64,000 nucleotides of DNA from an uncultured Elusimicrobia bacterium (GTDB lineage: Bacteria; Elusimicrobiota; Elusimicrobia; UBA1565; UBA9628). The notes under the pieces were generated by a model, which was given only the letters and a program-made list of their open reading frames with translations, ran no database searches and was not told where the DNA came from. A program made the position numbers and the translations under genes. The stretch's first letter is position 1. Each line of letters starts with the position of its first letter. The stretch spans positions 1 to 64,000 of the forward strand of contig CAIKVT010000072.1 of the NCBI GenBank assembly GCA_903830945.1. The letters run 5' to 3'. Below are positions 1-7,211 of the stretch, in pieces.

Positions 1-114
1 CCAAAAACAAATCCGCTGGCCACGTTTCCACCGCGCCTTGAGTTCGGCCAACTCTTCACACAGACTCTGCAGCCGCGCCTCAAAACCCTTCTCCCCTATC
101 AGATTATCTTTCAT
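1..114 (-). CDS. Hypothetical protein, 3' part outside window
   Basis: Too short for the ORF track. An ATG at 112-114 (minus strand) opens a frame that stays open to the window edge, giving 38 visible residues beginning MKDNLIGEKGFEARL. A purine-rich GAGGTG lies six bases upstream, a good Shine-Dalgarno. The visible part is charged and could form a helix (LCEELAELKARWKR). It follows the AroQ-like gene by 10 nt, so it is probably the last or next gene of the same operon. No family is recognisable from this fragment. Confidence 0.5.
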   Translation of the reverse strand, partial: MKDNLIGEKGFEARLQSLCEELAELKARWKRGQRICFW

Positions 115-124
115 GACACGCACC

Positions 125-445
125 TCACACAATGAAATGACGCCGCCGCAAAAAGGAACGGGACGATCTTAGCAAAGCCCGATAGACTTCCCCGACAAAA
201 GTCCGGTCGAGGCCTTCGCGTCCCGCCTGCCGCACGACCGACCGCAGGATGATGGCCTCGCGCCGGGTGTCGCGCAGGCGCGTCTTAAACGGCTTTATGG
301 CCGCGACGAGCCGCTGGCGAGCCGCAAGCAGGCGGACGATGCGACGGTCGAGGGCATCGACGCGGCGGCGCAGGATGACGAGCTGTCCCCCTAACGCCAC
401 GGACGCCCCCCGCGGAAATCGACGACCCGCTCGGGGAAGATCCAT
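125..445 (-). CDS. AroQ-fold (chorismate mutase type II-like) protein
   Basis: A 106-residue protein with the AroQ helix pattern: a first helix LRRRVDALDRRIVRLLAARQRL (about residues 25-46), a Lys-containing turn (KPFK), then the DTRREAIILRSV block that matches the D-x-x-R-E signature of chorismate mutases, and a last helix near GEVYRALLRSSR. The family includes chorismate mutases and isochorismate-pyruvate lyases (PchB). The Gln expected near the end of the last helix appears to be Phe or Leu here, so activity on chorismate is not assured. The start at 445 lies 3 nt after the stop of the B12-radical SAM gene; a GTG at about 400 would give a more typical length. Its operon partners include an isochorismatase-type hydrolase domain, which makes a chorismate- or isochorismate-derived substrate attractive but unproven. 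Confidence 0.7.
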   Translation of the reverse strand: MDLPRAGRRFPRGASVALGGQLVILRRRVDALDRRIVRLLAARQRLVAAIKPFKTRLRDTRREAIILRSVVRQAGREGLDRTFVGEVYRALLRSSRSFLRRRHFIV

Positions 446-448
446 GCC

Positions 449-2410
449 TCAGAGCCCAAAACCGCCCTTATACTCGTGGAACATCTTGGCCAGGATGAGG
501 AGCTCCGGATGAGCGCGCTGAAGCCTGGGCAGGACGATGCGGACGCGGTCGCGATATCCGGCGAGCTTGGCCCGGAACTCGGGGGAAAGGGATGTCTCAT
601 CCCAGTGGAAGCGCTTGAGGTCCAGGATCACGCGGCTGCGGCAGCGCTCCAGCGACTGGCCCAGGTCTCGCCACATGCGTTCGGCCTCGCTGCCGCTGAG
701 CTTGCCCTCGAACTTGAGCCAAACCTCGCGGCGGGCGTGCAGGAACTCGACCTGCACCCGGAAGTTCTGCGCCTTGAGGCGCGCCGCCAGGGACTCCCAG
801 ACCTTGTGGTTGACCCAGAAAACCCCGGGCTGGCGGTAGGCCGTGCGCCGCAGCTTGGGGTGCTGAAAGAGATCTAACTTGAGCGCCAGCCCGGTCCAGG
901 CCGCCGCGCCGACCCCTGCCCATGACGTAAGCCGCTCGCTGCGCGTAGGCGCGCCAACGGCCGCGTGCACGCGTCGCTCCAGCTCCGAGATCCAGTGCCG
1001 GACGTTGCGGTTGGGCCCCAAGACCCGTCCGGCCTGGAAGATGGGATAGGCCTTGCGAATATCGCGGGCGAAGAGTCCGGCCTTCTTGACCAGCATCGGG
1101 TTAGCAGAGTCCTTGAGCTTGAGATAGCCGTTAAGCCAGACCTCCACCGCGCGATAGATGCTCGGCCCCAGGCGGCGGTAATCCTCCGCGAAACAACGCC
1201 GCTGGATCTTCTCGATCTGCGCGGCGGAAAGCTTGGGGTGCTTGACCATGGCTGTAAAGCCCGAGGCGTTGCGGCAATAAAGCTCCGGATCGGCCGCAAG
1301 ATCCTCGCGCAGCCGGCCTTCCGCGGTCACCCGTTCCCAATAAGGGGTCCCCGGGGTGGGGCCGTAGATGAGGAACTGCGTCAAGGCCGGCTTCATGGCG
1401 AGCAGTCCGTCGAGTTCGGCGGCCACCGTGCTCTCGTCCTGGTAGTCAAAACCCACAATCATGGAAGCCAAGATGGTGATGCCGTGCTCACGCAGCTCCC
1501 GGAAGATCTCCTCGGCCGACCGGCCCGCGCGCTTCTCGTAGCCGGAGCGCGTGCCTTCGTAGCCGATCCAGACCCCGTCGATCCCCATCTCAAGGAGCTC
1601 CTCGATCTTGTACTGGCTGAGAGCCTTAATGCTCGCGAAGGCGAAGATGGAGAGAGGCCGGCCGGACTTGACCACCAAGTCGTGGAATTCCATGGCCCGC
1701 TCTTTGTCGAGCAGGAAATCCTCGTCGATGACCGTGAATGACATATGCGGGTCCATGTCCAGGTAGCGCTCGACCACATTATAGATGTCGCGGCCCGTCG
1801 GCAGGAGCTTGACGTGCTGGCGCTTGAAGAAATGCGAGGTGCAGCAGAAGTCGCAACCGTTAGGACAACCCAGCCCGGCGAAGATCATGCCCGTGTTTCC
1901 CGCGCGCTGCCCAAAAACCTTAAGCTTGCTTACGATCAAGGGGTGCTGGTACGGCCCGGGCTGATGCCCCTCGCCCAGGAGTTTGCGCATGAACTCCACG
2001 CCCTCACCGCGACAGATGTGGTCAGCGTAAGGCTTGAGGAACTCCTCGCCCAACACCGTGCCATAGCCGCCTAGGATGATCTTGGCCTGAGGGGAGTGCT
2101 CGCGGATGAGGGCCACGATCTCCTTCGCGCGGTGGAAGGTGGAAAGGATGAAGGAGACGCCCACGTAGTCATACCCATTCTTGAGCTCACGAATAAGTTC
2201 GCTCTTGGAAGGATACTGCAGGACCACGGTCGGGACTTGGATGTTCGCGGCGATATATTCGAGAGAAAAGTGGTGATGGATGGCGCGCGGACTGAAGAGC
2301 CCTTGCGCCCGTGTGACCTGGCCGAAGAGCAGCTCATAACCCACGCTGGGCCCATCGCCGTGCTTGGGACCCAACGGCCGGCATATGCTGGTCAAAAGAA
2401 CTCTTTTCAT
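449..2410 (-). CDS. B12-binding domain radical SAM protein
   Basis: 653 residues. The N-terminal third has a cobalamin-binding-type Rossmann fold (VGVSFILSTFHRAKEI, then IILGGYGTV and ICRGEGVEFM at about residues 75-140). The radical SAM core follows, with the cluster motif CPNGCDFC (CxxxCxxC) at about residue 182 and a classical tail of the domain (GIDGVWIGYEGTRSGYEKR, then ILASMIVGFDYQ). The roughly 230-residue C-terminal region is not recognised. Relatives of this architecture catalyse radical methylations or rearrangements, often in natural-product or lipid pathways. The DxHxxG cobalamin motif is not evident, as in many class B enzymes. It sits 9 nt after the RlmN-like fusion gene and 3 nt before the AroQ-like gene. 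A TAAAAT motif 6 nt before the ATG could drive a leaderless transcript. Confidence 0.88.
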   Translation of the reverse strand: MKRVLLTSICRPLGPKHGDGPSVGYELLFGQVTRAQGLFSPRAIHHHFSLEYIAANIQVPTVVLQYPSKSELIRELKNGYDYVGVSFILSTFHRAKEIVALIREHSPQAKIILGGYGTVLGEEFLKPYADHICRGEGVEFMRKLLGEGHQPGPYQHPLIVSKLKVFGQRAGNTGMIFAGLGCPNGCDFCCTSHFFKRQHVKLLPTGRDIYNVVERYLDMDPHMSFTVIDEDFLLDKERAMEFHDLVVKSGRPLSIFAFASIKALSQYKIEELLEMGIDGVWIGYEGTRSGYEKRAGRSAEEIFRELREHGITILASMIVGFDYQDESTVAAELDGLLAMKPALTQFLIYGPTPGTPYWERVTAEGRLREDLAADPELYCRNASGFTAMVKHPKLSAAQIEKIQRRCFAEDYRRLGPSIYRAVEVWLNGYLKLKDSANPMLVKKAGLFARDIRKAYPIFQAGRVLGPNRNVRHWISELERRVHAAVGAPTRSERLTSWAGVGAAAWTGLALKLDLFQHPKLRRTAYRQPGVFWVNHKVWESLAARLKAQNFRVQVEFLHARREVWLKFEGKLSGSEAERMWRDLGQSLERCRSRVILDLKRFHWDETSLSPEFRAKLAGYRDRVRIVLPRLQRAHPELLILAKMFHEYKGGFGL

Positions 2411-2419
2411 ACCACTATT

Positions 2420-4027
2420 TTAACTTTTCCTCGTCTCCATAGAAAGCTTCGCGATCACATCCGCGGCCCGTGTCACCACCGAGAACCCTCGCGCCATGGC
2501 CCGCAAGGCTGCGACATGCTGCTCCTCGCTGCGGGCCGCAGTCGCGTCCGCCGAGACGAAGGTCAGACAGCCCAGGTCGAAAGCGGCCCGCGCCGTGGAT
2601 TCCACGCAGAGGTCGGTCTTGACCCCGGCCAGAACAAGCTGCGAGACCCCCTCGGCGCGCAGCCGCCCCTCCAGGGCGGGATTGGAGAAGGCGCTGTAGC
2701 CGGTCTTGAAGAACACGTCGGCCGCGCGGGGCTCGAGCACCGCGGCGACCCGAGCCCCAGGGGAGCCCGCCAGGCAGACCTCGTCCCACCAATCTCGCAT
2801 CAGCGACCCGTCCAGCGTTGAGCCTTCGTGCGCGTGGACCGTGAACAAGACCGGCCGGCCGGCCCGACGGAAGGCCTCAATAAGGCTCCGGATATTGAAC
2901 AGCGCGGCCCGCCCGGGCGGCAGATAGGCCGGGGAGTGCCGGTCGAGGAAGAACTCCTGCATATCCACGACCAGGAGGGCCGCATGTTCCGGCTCGAAAG
3001 CCCGGTCGCGTGAGGACTCCTGATCCAACGCCTGCATCCAGGCCTCAGCTCTCTGCGCCATGGAGTCGGCCGTCACGTAGCCGCGCCGCTCGCGACGCTC
3101 GGCGCGCAGTCCGGCGGACGCCGCGCCCTTGAGGCTCTGGCTCCAGAGCTGGCCGCACGAGGTCTCGGACTCGATCTCCTCGGGGAAGCTGGGCGAGAGG
3201 ATGACCTCGAAACCCCGGCGCTCCAGCTCCGCCGCCGCGGCGCGGATCGGCTCCGGCGCCTGCGTCCAGACGAAGGTCGTCTGGCTGCGACGCGCCGAGA
3301 GGGTGGGATTGATGGGAGTAACCTTGACCAGAAAATGCTCCGGGTCGAAGACCCGGGCGATGGCGGCCGCATCCAGGGCCTCGCCCGGACCCGGGGCGAA
3401 ATTAAGGGTCACTTTACGGTCGCCCGGCCGCACGAAGCGACGGCCGTAGTCCGCCACTTCCTCCAGGGTCCACTTCTTGATGGGAACTATCTTGTGGCGG
3501 ATCTCCTCATCCGTCGCGTGCAATGAGAACTGGAGCTGGAAGCGGCCGCCCGGGAAGCACTCATCCTTGACGCGGCGCAGCTCCTCGAACCAAGGCGCGA
3601 TGGCCGGGCTCTTGGGAGCCACTGTGGACACGCTGGCGATGAGGCCCGGCCGGACCGACTCGCGCGCCAGGTCGCGCAGGGCCTGCGGGACCGCGGGGTT
3701 AAGGGAGGGTTCGCCCATGCGCGCGAAATGGATCTTGACCTTGGGGTGGCGCGCGAGGTCCAGGCCGGGGTTCTGCGCGGCGATGAAGCGGATCTGTTCG
3801 AGCATCTCCGGCGCGGAGAGGTTGCCATGATAGCCGGTCGCCCCCGCGTCGCACATGCGGCAGCCGACCGCGCAGCCGGCCTGGGTCGAGATCATCATGA
3901 CCCACTTCTCGGCCTTGGGCACCCCCGGCTCCATGGTATCCACGAACTCGATGCGGCGTGCCGCATCGAGTTCGGCCAGATAAAGCGTCGCCAATCCCGG
4001 CACGTCGCGCCTTTCTACGATTTTCAA
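2420..4027 (-). CDS. RlmN-like radical SAM domain fused to isochorismatase-type cysteine hydrolase
   Basis: 535 residues with two domains. Residues 1-310 resemble RlmN/Cfr: the 4Fe-4S motif CAVGCRMC, a GEPSLNP segment like the GEPLxN of RlmN, and ETSCGQLWSQ, which matches the methyl-carrying cysteine region (Cys355 in E. coli RlmN). The second essential RlmN cysteine (Cys118, in LCxSSQ) is absent; the equivalent here reads WVMMISTQ. Residues 345-530 are an isochorismatase/nicotinamidase-fold hydrolase with its triad: Asp in LLVVDMQEFF, Lys in VFFKTGYSAF and Cys in KTDLCVES. Start is TTG: its TTGA overlaps the stop of the upstream flavoprotein gene. The fusion implies that a radical SAM step and a hydrolase or amidase step act on one pathway. 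A role as a 23S rRNA methylase is unlikely given the missing cysteine and the operon. Confidence 0.85.
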   Translation of the reverse strand: MKIVERRDVPGLATLYLAELDAARRIEFVDTMEPGVPKAEKWVMMISTQAGCAVGCRMCDAGATGYHGNLSAPEMLEQIRFIAAQNPGLDLARHPKVKIHFARMGEPSLNPAVPQALRDLARESVRPGLIASVSTVAPKSPAIAPWFEELRRVKDECFPGGRFQLQFSLHATDEEIRHKIVPIKKWTLEEVADYGRRFVRPGDRKVTLNFAPGPGEALDAAAIARVFDPEHFLVKVTPINPTLSARRSQTTFVWTQAPEPIRAAAAELERRGFEVILSPSFPEEIESETSCGQLWSQSLKGAASAGLRAERRERRGYVTADSMAQRAEAWMQALDQESSRDRAFEPEHAALLVVDMQEFFLDRHSPAYLPPGRAALFNIRSLIEAFRRAGRPVLFTVHAHEGSTLDGSLMRDWWDEVCLAGSPGARVAAVLEPRAADVFFKTGYSAFSNPALEGRLRAEGVSQLVLAGVKTDLCVESTARAAFDLGCLTFVSADATAARSEEQHVAALRAMARGFSVVTRAADVIAKLSMETRKS

Positions 4028-4908
4028 ATCCAGTCCTCCAGGAAGTCGATGCAGCGCATGGCCGCTTTGATGCCGGACCCCGCGGCGACAGCCACCTGCC
4101 GATCAGCATCCCCCGACGCGTCTCCAGCCACGAAGAAGCCCGGCGGCAGGCGCCCGGCAGAGAAGGGCAGCGCCGCCGGAACCTTTCCTACGAGAACGAA
4201 CAGCGCGTCCGCCGCAAGCCGCAAGCTGCCGTCACGGCCCGCGATTTCCAGGGCCTCCAGACGCCGCCGGCCCTGCAGACGGCATATGGTGGCCCCAAGG
4301 ATCAGGACGATGCGGGCGGTTTCTCCCAGGCGACGGCACAAAAGACGATGCGCTTTGATGGACCCGGCGCGGCAGACCAGATAGACCCGGCGGGCTTGGC
4401 GCGCCAGCGCCAGGGCCTGGTGGACGGCGGCTTCCCCGCCCCCGGCCACGACCACGGTCCTACCGCGCCAACGCGAAGGGCGGTCGAACGCCGCATGGAA
4501 CAGCCCCCGGCCTCGGAGCCGCCCTTCCCCGGAGATGCCCAGTCCCTTGAACTCCGCGCCCGGACAATAGACCACGGTCCGGGACCTCAAAAGCCTCCCC
4601 CCCTGCAGACGCAGGACGAACCCGCGCCCATGGCGGCCGACTCCGCGCACCTGAGCGCGTCGGGTCCGCAGACCCCAGCGCCGCGCCTGCCTGACCCAGC
4701 GGTCCATCAGCCGGCGGCCGTCTATCCCAGACGGGAAGCCGGGATAGTTCTCGATGCGTCCCAAAAGCCGCGCCTGCCCTCCCAAACGGTCCTGCTCCAC
4801 CAAAAGGGCGCGGTAGCCCGCGCGGGCCAGATGCAGGCCCGCCGCCAAGCCGGCCGGCCCCCCGCCTACGATCACGGACTCCCAGACGATGTCGTTGGGC
4901 ACAGGCAT
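4024..4908 (-). CDS. Thioredoxin-reductase-like NAD(P)H flavoprotein without CxxC
   Basis: 294 residues from the ATG at 4908; the ORF track start at 5019 adds an unconserved leader. There are two dinucleotide folds: the FAD site VIVGGGPAGLAAGLHLARAG near the start and the NAD(P)H site VVVAGGGEAAVHQALAL in the middle. The C-terminal FAD motif is FFVAGDASGDADRQVAVAAG. In thioredoxin reductases the redox CxxC precedes the second fold; here the same place reads LFHAAFDR, so both cysteines are gone. It may pass electrons from NAD(P)H to a ferredoxin, flavodoxin or directly to the radical SAM partners. It is first in the minus-strand operon and overlaps the next gene by TTGA. Confidence 0.85.
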   Translation of the reverse strand: MPVPNDIVWESVIVGGGPAGLAAGLHLARAGYRALLVEQDRLGGQARLLGRIENYPGFPSGIDGRRLMDRWVRQARRWGLRTRRAQVRGVGRHGRGFVLRLQGGRLLRSRTVVYCPGAEFKGLGISGEGRLRGRGLFHAAFDRPSRWRGRTVVVAGGGEAAVHQALALARQARRVYLVCRAGSIKAHRLLCRRLGETARIVLILGATICRLQGRRRLEALEIAGRDGSLRLAADALFVLVGKVPAALPFSAGRLPPGFFVAGDASGDADRQVAVAAGSGIKAAMRCIDFLEDWI

Positions 4909-5048
4909 AAAGTCTATCAGTGTCCGAGGCCCCGCAACAAGCCGAACCCCATCGCTCGGCGGTCCCGCGGCGGAAGCTTCTAATGAATATCCGGAATTGC
5001 TACCATAAGCGCCTTCCACATCCCCCAGTCCATGGAGGCATGACCCCG

Positions 5049-5498
5049 ATGATACACGGCGTAACCATACACCCCTTGCGCCAGATCCTCGACGAGCGCG
5101 GCCAGGTGATGCACATGCTGCGCCGCGACGACCTCTGGTTCGAAAAGTTCGGGGAAATCTATTTCTCAGTGGTCAATCCGGGCGCCATCAAGGCTTGGCA
5201 CCTCCACAAGAAGATGACCCTCAACTATGCGGTGATCAGCGGAAATATAAAACTGGTTCTCTACGACGACCGCGCCGGCTCTCCCAGCCGCGGTCGGCTG
5301 CAGGAGATATTCACAGGGGAAGGCCATTATGCCCTGATCACGGTCCCGCCCAGGATATGGAACGGCTTCAAGGGCATATCCGCCGCTCCGGCTATCGTGG
5401 CCAACTGCGCCACCGTGCCGCACGACCCAAAAGAGATCGTGCGGGCGGACCCCTTCACCAAGGACATCCCCTATGACTGGACGCTCAAACACGGCTGA
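5049..5498 (+). CDS. RmlC-like dTDP-sugar epimerase family cupin
   Basis: 149 residues in a single cupin barrel. Visible family features are KAWHLHKKMT (metal or active-site histidines), YAVISGNIKLVLYDDR, VPPRIWNGFKG and the closing PHDPKEI with IPYDW. These match the group of short dTDP-4-dehydrorhamnose 3,5-epimerase relatives that act on nucleotide-activated 4-keto sugars. The ORF track starts at 4920, but GGAGG at 5034-5038 points to the ATG at 5049 (10 nt spacing) rather than 5040 (1 nt). It is followed 8 nt later by an RmlD-like reductase, so the pair probably completes a deoxysugar for the neighbouring glycosyltransferases. No RmlA or RmlB is in the window. Confidence 0.85.
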   Translation: MIHGVTIHPLRQILDERGQVMHMLRRDDLWFEKFGEIYFSVVNPGAIKAWHLHKKMTLNYAVISGNIKLVLYDDRAGSPSRGRLQEIFTGEGHYALITVPPRIWNGFKGISAAPAIVANCATVPHDPKEIVRADPFTKDIPYDWTLKHG

Positions 5499-5506
5499 CC
5501 CCCGCA

Positions 5507-6439
5507 ATGGATGAGGCAAGTTCCGAAATAAAGGCCTTGGTGGTCGGCGCTTCGGGACAGCTAGGAGCCGCTCTCGTCTCCTTGCTCGACTCGCGCGGCA
5601 TCCCGGCCGCGGGAACGCACTGCTCACGACTCAAGCCCGGATCCGTACACCTTGACGTTCGCGACCGCGACGAAGTCCACCGGCGCATCTTGGCCCTCGC
5701 GCCCGACCTCGTCTTCCTGATGCAGAACACGCCCGGAGGGGTGGACTTCTGCGAGGATCATCCGGATGAGGCGGCCGCCGTCATCGTCGGCGGCACCCGC
5801 CACGTCCTGGAGGCCGCGGCGCGACACAGCGCCAAGGTCGTGTTCTTCTCCAGCGATTACATCTTCAACGGGAAGTCCGGCCCCTATGACGAAGAGGCGG
5901 CTCCCTGCCCTATCAGCGTCTATGGACGGGCGAAGCTCGATGCCGAAATCCTGATCCAGTCCTATCCTCACGCCTCCCTCATCGTGCGGACCACGGCCGT
6001 GTTCAGCTGGGCCCCCGGGACCAAGAACTTCGCCATGCAGGTCCACCAGCGCCTACGAGCCGGCCAACCCTTCCCGGTCCCGAACGACCAATGGTGCAAT
6101 CCGACCTTGGCTGAGTATCTGGCCGAGACCTGCCTGAAGTTAGCCCGGTCGGACGAGAGCGGCACGTTCAACATCGTCGGCCGGGACTGGATGCCCCGCT
6201 CCGATATGGCCGTCGCCCTGGCCCGAGCCATGTCTTTGGACCCCGCCCTCATCCAAGCCGTGCCGACCTCGGAACTGCGCCAACGCGCCCGGCGGCCGCT
6301 CAAAGGCGGCCTCAAAACGGACAAGCTGTGCCGGATCCTGGACAGAGCGCCTTGGGACCTGGAACGCTCGCTTGAACTCTTCACCAGAAAATTCCGCCAG
6401 AACGCGCCCATAGCCGCCCCGGACCACGATCATGCCTAA
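5507..6439 (+). CDS. RmlD-like dTDP-4-dehydrorhamnose reductase family protein
   Basis: 310-residue short-chain dehydrogenase of the extended RmlD type. The NAD(P) loop is VVGASGQLGAAL at residues 12-23, the catalytic block is FFSSDYIFNG followed by SVYGRAKLDAE (YxxxK), and FNIVGRDW is typical of the C-terminal part. It should reduce the 4-keto group of the sugar made by the upstream RmlC-like enzyme. The exact sugar cannot be read from sequence; QNTPGGVDFCEDHP replaces the usual TAVDKAE segment of true RmlD, so a relative with another substrate is possible. The ATG at 5507 is 8 nt after the previous stop and the 3' end overlaps the GT2 gene by 8 nt. Confidence 0.85.
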   Translation: MDEASSEIKALVVGASGQLGAALVSLLDSRGIPAAGTHCSRLKPGSVHLDVRDRDEVHRRILALAPDLVFLMQNTPGGVDFCEDHPDEAAAVIVGGTRHVLEAAARHSAKVVFFSSDYIFNGKSGPYDEEAAPCPISVYGRAKLDAEILIQSYPHASLIVRTTAVFSWAPGTKNFAMQVHQRLRAGQPFPVPNDQWCNPTLAEYLAETCLKLARSDESGTFNIVGRDWMPRSDMAVALARAMSLDPALIQAVPTSELRQRARRPLKGGLKTDKLCRILDRAPWDLERSLELFTRKFRQNAPIAAPDHDHA

Positions 6440-7211
6440 GGCACCCGCGCTCAAGATCGCCATATTCATCCCCGCTTACAACGCCGCATACACCCTCCCG
6501 GTGGTACTGGACCGCATCCCTCCGGAGATCAAGGAGAAGGTTCAAAAAATATTCGTCGTCGACAACGCAAGCCCCGACAACACCTACCTCATCGGGATCG
6601 GCTACCGCGAGGCCAAGGGCCTCGACAAGCTGGAAGTCTTCCGCAACGACCACAACCGTGGCTACGGCGGCAGCCAGAAGCTCGCCTACCGCTACGCCAT
6701 CGACAACGGCTTCGACATCGTGGTCATGCTGCACGGCGATGCCCAATACGCCCCCGAGAAGATCCCCTACCTCCTGGAGCCCCTGGAACGCGGCCAGGCG
6801 GATATGGTCTTCGGCTCGCGCATCGCGGGGTTGCCCCTAAAAGGCGGCATGCCTCTCTACAAGTTCCTGGGCAACAAGCTCCTCACGGCCATCCAGAACC
6901 GCATCCTGGGCCTGAATCTGACCGAGTTTCACTCCGGGTTCCGGGTGTTCCGCTGTGCCGCTCTGGCCCAGGTGCCTTTCGAGCTCTGCTCCAACGACTA
7001 CCACTTCGACACGGACATCATCATCCAATTCAAGATCAAGGGCCTGCGCATCGTGGAGATGCCCATCCCGACCTACTACGGCAAGGAAAAATGCGGCGTC
7101 AACGTCGTCAGCTATGGCCTCAACGTCCTAAAGTCCATGGCCACCTACTGGCTATGGTCGAAGGGGCTGCTGAAGATCCCCATGTTCGACGACTGCCGGA
7201 CCCGCGCTTAA
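6432..7211 (+). CDS. Family 2 glycosyltransferase (DPM1/ArnC-like)
   Basis: 259 residues. The GT-A fold is clear: IAIFIPAYNAAYTLPVVLDR at the start, FVVDNASPDNT, the RNDHNRGYGGSQKLAYR turn and the metal-binding MLHGDAQY in place of DxD. EFHSGFRVFRCAAL is the conserved mid region of polyprenyl-phosphate glycosyltransferase relatives. No C-terminal membrane pair is present, so it is the soluble type. It likely moves a sugar from a nucleotide donor to a lipid or glycan acceptor at the inner membrane, using the deoxysugar built by the two genes before it. Its stop shares the TTAA of the converging minus-strand gene. Confidence 0.87.
   Translation: MPKAPALKIAIFIPAYNAAYTLPVVLDRIPPEIKEKVQKIFVVDNASPDNTYLIGIGYREAKGLDKLEVFRNDHNRGYGGSQKLAYRYAIDNGFDIVVMLHGDAQYAPEKIPYLLEPLERGQADMVFGSRIAGLPLKGGMPLYKFLGNKLLTAIQNRILGLNLTEFHSGFRVFRCAALAQVPFELCSNDYHFDTDIIIQFKIKGLRIVEMPIPTYYGKEKCGVNVVSYGLNVLKSMATYWLWSKGLLKIPMFDDCRTRA

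Noticed and set aside
2420-4027. Annotation as 23S rRNA methyltransferase RlmN
   Set aside because: One of the two essential cysteines is absent, a hydrolase domain is fused, and the operon is unrelated to translation.
3958-4983. 341-residue plus-strand ORF
   Set aside because: Antisense shadow of the flavoprotein and RlmN-like genes; its composition (Pro, Arg, Gln-rich) has no fold-like pattern.
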